Source: Methyloceanibacter caenitepidi (GTDB lineage Bacteria > Pseudomonadota > Alphaproteobacteria > Rhizobiales > Methyloligellaceae). Taken from it: 64,000 bases of DNA. The stretch spans positions 3,111,400 to 3,175,399 of the forward strand of contig NZ_AP014648.1 in NCBI RefSeq assembly GCF_000828475.1. Reading direction: 5' to 3'. A program made the position numbers and the translations under genes. The notes under the pieces were generated by a model. The model worked only from the letters and a program-made list of their open reading frames with translations, was not told where the DNA came from and did no database searches. Below are positions 61,851-64,000 of the stretch, piece by piece. Every line of letters begins with the position of its first letter. The first letter of the stretch is position 1.

Positions 61851-62834
61851 TTAGACCGTGGGCACCGAACCACCGCGCCGCGGGCGCGGGCTGCCCGGCT
61901 CCGGCGTGGCGTCGGACGAGTCTCTTCCGAACGCTTCCCGCGCGATCTCGCCGATACCGGCGACCGAGCCAATCACGGAAGAAGCCTCGAGCGGCATGAG
62001 CATGACCTTCTGGTTCGGCGCCGCGGCCAACGCCTTCAGCGCGTCGACATAGTTGTTGGCGACGAAATAATTGATGGCCTGGACGTTTCCCGAGGCGATG
62101 GCCTCGCTCACCATGGCTGTCGCCCGCGCTTCGGCCTCGGCTTCGCGTTCGCGTGCCTCCGCGTCGCGATAGGCCGCTTCGCGACGGCCCTCGGCTGCGA
62201 GAATCTGTGCTTGCTTCGTGCCCTCGGCCTCCAGGATGGCCGCCTGACGCTCGCCCTCCGCTGTCAGGATCGCCGCACGCTTATCGCGCTCCGCCTTCAT
62301 CTGACGCGCCATGGCATCGACCAGATCGCGCGGTGGCTCGATGTCCTTTATTTCGATGCGGGTGACCTTGACGCCCCAGGAATGGGTGGCGTCGTCGACC
62401 ACCGTCAGCAGGCGGTGGTTGATCTCGTCGCGCTCGGACAGGAGCTTGTCCAGATCCATCGACCCCATCACCGTGCGGATATTCGTCATGGTGAGATTGA
62501 GAATGGCGCTTTCGAGGTTGGTCACCTCGTAGCTGGCCCGCGCGGCATCCAGCACCTGGAAGAAGGCCACGCCGTCGACGCGCACCATGGCGTTGTCGCG
62601 GGTAATCACCTCCTGGCTCGGCACATTGACCACCTGCTCCATCATGTTGAGCTTGCGGCCGACCCGGTCGATGAAGGGAATGATAAGGCCCAAGCCCGGC
62701 GTCAGGGTGCGCGTGTACCGCCCGAAGCGCTCGACGGTGTAATTGTAGCCTTGCGGCACGATCTTGACCGCCGACATCACGGTCACGACGAACAGGACGA
62801 GCAGCGCAATTGTGAAAATATCGAAACCGAACAT
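61851..62834 (-). CDS. SPFH/Band 7 (stomatin-like, QmcA type) protein
   Basis: A 327-residue protein. One N-terminal transmembrane helix (FTIALLVLFVVTVMSAVKIV) precedes the Band 7 domain at about residues 25-190 (YTRTLTPGLGLIIPFID, VDGVAFFQVLDAARASYEV, HSWGVKVTRIEIKDIEPP). A coiled-coil rich in Ala, Glu and Arg follows (MARQMKAERDKRAAILTAEG, ILAAEGRREAAYRDAEAR). Such proteins form large cage-like complexes with NfeD in bacterial membranes. The family assignment is firm; the function is inferred. Confidence 0.92.
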   Translation of the reverse strand: MFGFDIFTIALLVLFVVTVMSAVKIVPQGYNYTVERFGRYTRTLTPGLGLIIPFIDRVGRKLNMMEQVVNVPSQEVITRDNAMVRVDGVAFFQVLDAARASYEVTNLESAILNLTMTNIRTVMGSMDLDKLLSERDEINHRLLTVVDDATHSWGVKVTRIEIKDIEPPRDLVDAMARQMKAERDKRAAILTAEGERQAAILEAEGTKQAQILAAEGRREAAYRDAEAREREAEAEARATAMVSEAIASGNVQAINYFVANNYVDALKALAAAPNQKVMLMPLEASSVIGSVAGIGEIAREAFGRDSSDATPEPGSPRPRRGGSVPTV

Positions 62835-62973
62835 TCGGCATCCTCCCCCAGGGGTCCGGGCGTCGCTAGATCAGCGTGGCCACGATCTTTCCATAAATGG
62901 GGTGGCCATGGCGGTATTTAAGGGCTTTCGGGGGAAGATAACCACCGGTGTTTGCGTACACCAGGCGGCGCGC

Positions 62974-63402
62974 CTATTGGGCGATATACTGCATGATATC
63001 TTGCGCCGCCGCTGATGCCGCCGCCTCGGCGGCCTGGCCCCAGCGCCGGTCGAGCGATCCTTTCGGAATCACGTTGGTCTGAGTCACATTGCCGAGCCGG
63101 GTGCCTTCTGGGCCGAACACTGTCCAGTCGATGCGGATCGTCTGTTCGCCGCGACCTGCCGGGAACAGGCGCACCATGCCTTGAATCTCATAGGCATGCG
63201 CGGCGGGCGTTCCAGTGACCGTGAAGCCGCGATTGAGGAGCTGGTTCGACAGTGCGTTCTCGAGGGCCTCTTTCCCGTCACCCGGCGCACCGGCCACATC
63301 GATAAAAGCCCAGCGTTCCTCCGCCGCGCCGGCGAATTGGGCCATCGCGCCGGTGCTCACAAGCAGCGCGTATGCGATCCCCAAGAACGCAATACGAAAC
63401 AT
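62974..63402 (-). CDS. Small exported protein of unknown function
   Basis: A 142-residue protein with a signal peptide (MFRIAFLGIAYALLVSTGAM, cleaved near A-QFAGA). The mature part has WAFIDVAGAPGDGKEAL, NRGFTVTGTPAAHAYEIQGM and TIRIDWTVFGPEGTRLGNVT. This order of strands resembles other small periplasmic proteins of Hyphomicrobiales, but no named family can be given. Gly and Pro turns between beta strands suggest a compact domain. The ATG at 63402 is preferred over the in-frame TTG one codon before. It lies close behind hemH on the same strand and may be co-transcribed. Confidence 0.65.
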   Translation of the reverse strand: MFRIAFLGIAYALLVSTGAMAQFAGAAEERWAFIDVAGAPGDGKEALENALSNQLLNRGFTVTGTPAAHAYEIQGMVRLFPAGRGEQTIRIDWTVFGPEGTRLGNVTQTNVIPKGSLDRRWGQAAEAAASAAAQDIMQYIAQ

Positions 63403-63420
63403 CAACTTACGACCCCCTCT

Positions 63421-64000
63421 CTAGTCGACCCAACCCTTCAACTCACGCTCGACGAGATGAAGCAAGACGCGGATACCGCCCTCAGAGTCGTTCAAGCAAG
63501 GGATAAAGCTGAATCTCTCACCGCCGTGCTCGAGAAAGATCTCACGCGCCTCCCCATTGATCTCTTCCAACGTCTCGACGCAATCGGCGGCGAAGCCAGG
63601 CGTGAGGACGGCCATGCGCTTGACGCCCTGCCGCGCAAGCGCCTCGACTGTCTTGTCCGTATAAGGCTGCAGCCATTCCGCCCGGCCGAAGCGGGACTGG
63701 AACGTCGTCATCAGCTTGTTGCCGAGGGGCCCGAGCGCCGCTTGCAGCGCGTCGCTCGTATCCATGCACTGGCACTGATAAGGGTCGCCCTTCGTTACGT
63801 AATCCTTGGGGAGGCCGTGATAAGACGCGAGGATGACCTCGGGCTCGAAATCGAGGGTCGCAAGATGATCCCGAATCGACGCGGCAAGCGCCTCGATATA
63901 CACGGGATCGGACGGATAGGGCGGCACCGTGCGCAGCGCCGGTTGCCAACGCATCGATTTGAGCTTGTCGAAGACCGTATCGTTCACCGTCGCCGTGGTG
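63421..64000 (-). CDS. hemH: Ferrochelatase, C-terminal part
   Basis: About 193 codons of the C-terminal half are present; the gene runs off the right edge. The pattern is clear: EVILASYHGLPKDYVTKGDP (active-site His region), YQCQCMDTSDAL, TTFQSRFGRAEWLQPYT and VLTPGFAADCVETLEEI (conserved Glu). The enzyme inserts Fe2+ into protoporphyrin IX to make heme at the inner membrane. Its stop lies 18 bases before the start of the next gene on the same strand. Confidence 0.95.
   Translation of the reverse strand, partial: TTATVNDTVFDKLKSMRWQPALRTVPPYPSDPVYIEALAASIRDHLATLDFEPEVILASYHGLPKDYVTKGDPYQCQCMDTSDALQAALGPLGNKLMTTFQSRFGRAEWLQPYTDKTVEALARQGVKRMAVLTPGFAADCVETLEEINGEAREIFLEHGGERFSFIPCLNDSEGGIRVLLHLVERELKGWVD

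Overview
The window reads as chromosomal DNA of an alphaproteobacterium, most likely Hyphomicrobiales (Rhizobiales). It is GC-rich and tightly packed. It has a GapR (DUF2312) protein, a CpdR response regulator divergent from an N-formylglutamate amidohydrolase gene, a DUF1036 gene coupled to pyruvate kinase, an NtrC-type regulator upstream of an L,D-transpeptidase and a DUF882 protein, and a heat-shock gene with an RpoH-type promoter and a ROSE-type leader. A sterol-type gene set suggests a methylotroph-like lineage such as Methyloceanibacter, but that genus-level guess is only inference. No phage, insertion sequence or CRISPR array was seen.

Layout. 1-6.4 kb: partial pepF, then a cell-wall block (sigma-54 regulator, L,D-transpeptidase, DUF882 peptidase-like protein). 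6.4-17.7 kb: gapR, DUF1244, N-formylglutamate amidohydrolase, DUF1036-pyk, a TPR protein, rpmJ, an AsmA-like protein, a DASS transporter and a flavin-binding-fold protein. 17.9-21 kb: cobalamin riboswitch with a stand-alone CbiM, an HHH-domain membrane protein and a BON/OmpA protein. 21-26 kb: CusBA-type copper efflux and a Cys/His/Met-rich periplasmic protein.

26.2-34.2 kb holds the most striking region, a minus-strand run with the gene content of bacterial sterol synthesis. In transcription order it is squalene monooxygenase-like, oxidosqualene cyclase, RND/MMPL lipid exporter, small exported protein, squalene synthase-like and type I IPP isomerase. The first three overlap by four bases each. 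The cyclase has the DCTAE motif of oxidosqualene cyclases rather than the DxDD motif of squalene-hopene cyclases. It also carries the Tyr/His/Ile triad associated with cycloartenol rather than lanosterol formation.

34.4-42 kb: a small Cys-rich exported protein, tRNA-Val(GAC), cpdR, a second N-formylglutamate amidohydrolase, a candidate minus-strand small RNA with C/U-rich anti-Shine-Dalgarno loops, hisN, an alpha/beta hydrolase, heat-controlled hsp20, and a bufferin operon (bufA-bufB-bufC, a copper-binding RiPP system). 42-64 kb: gltB-gltD, a DUF459 protein that seems to have lost its SGNH catalytic residues, two MltB-type transglycosylases, galE and galU (divergent), a frameshifted outer-membrane beta-barrel gene, kdsD, a B12-binding radical SAM protein, glpD, an SPFH/NfeD pair, and the 3' part of hemH.

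Recurring themes are envelope building (peptidoglycan hydrolases, L,D-transpeptidase, AsmA, OmpA, KdsD, sterol synthesis and export), periplasmic copper handling at two separate loci, and RNA-level control (B12 riboswitch, ROSE thermometer, candidate sRNA).
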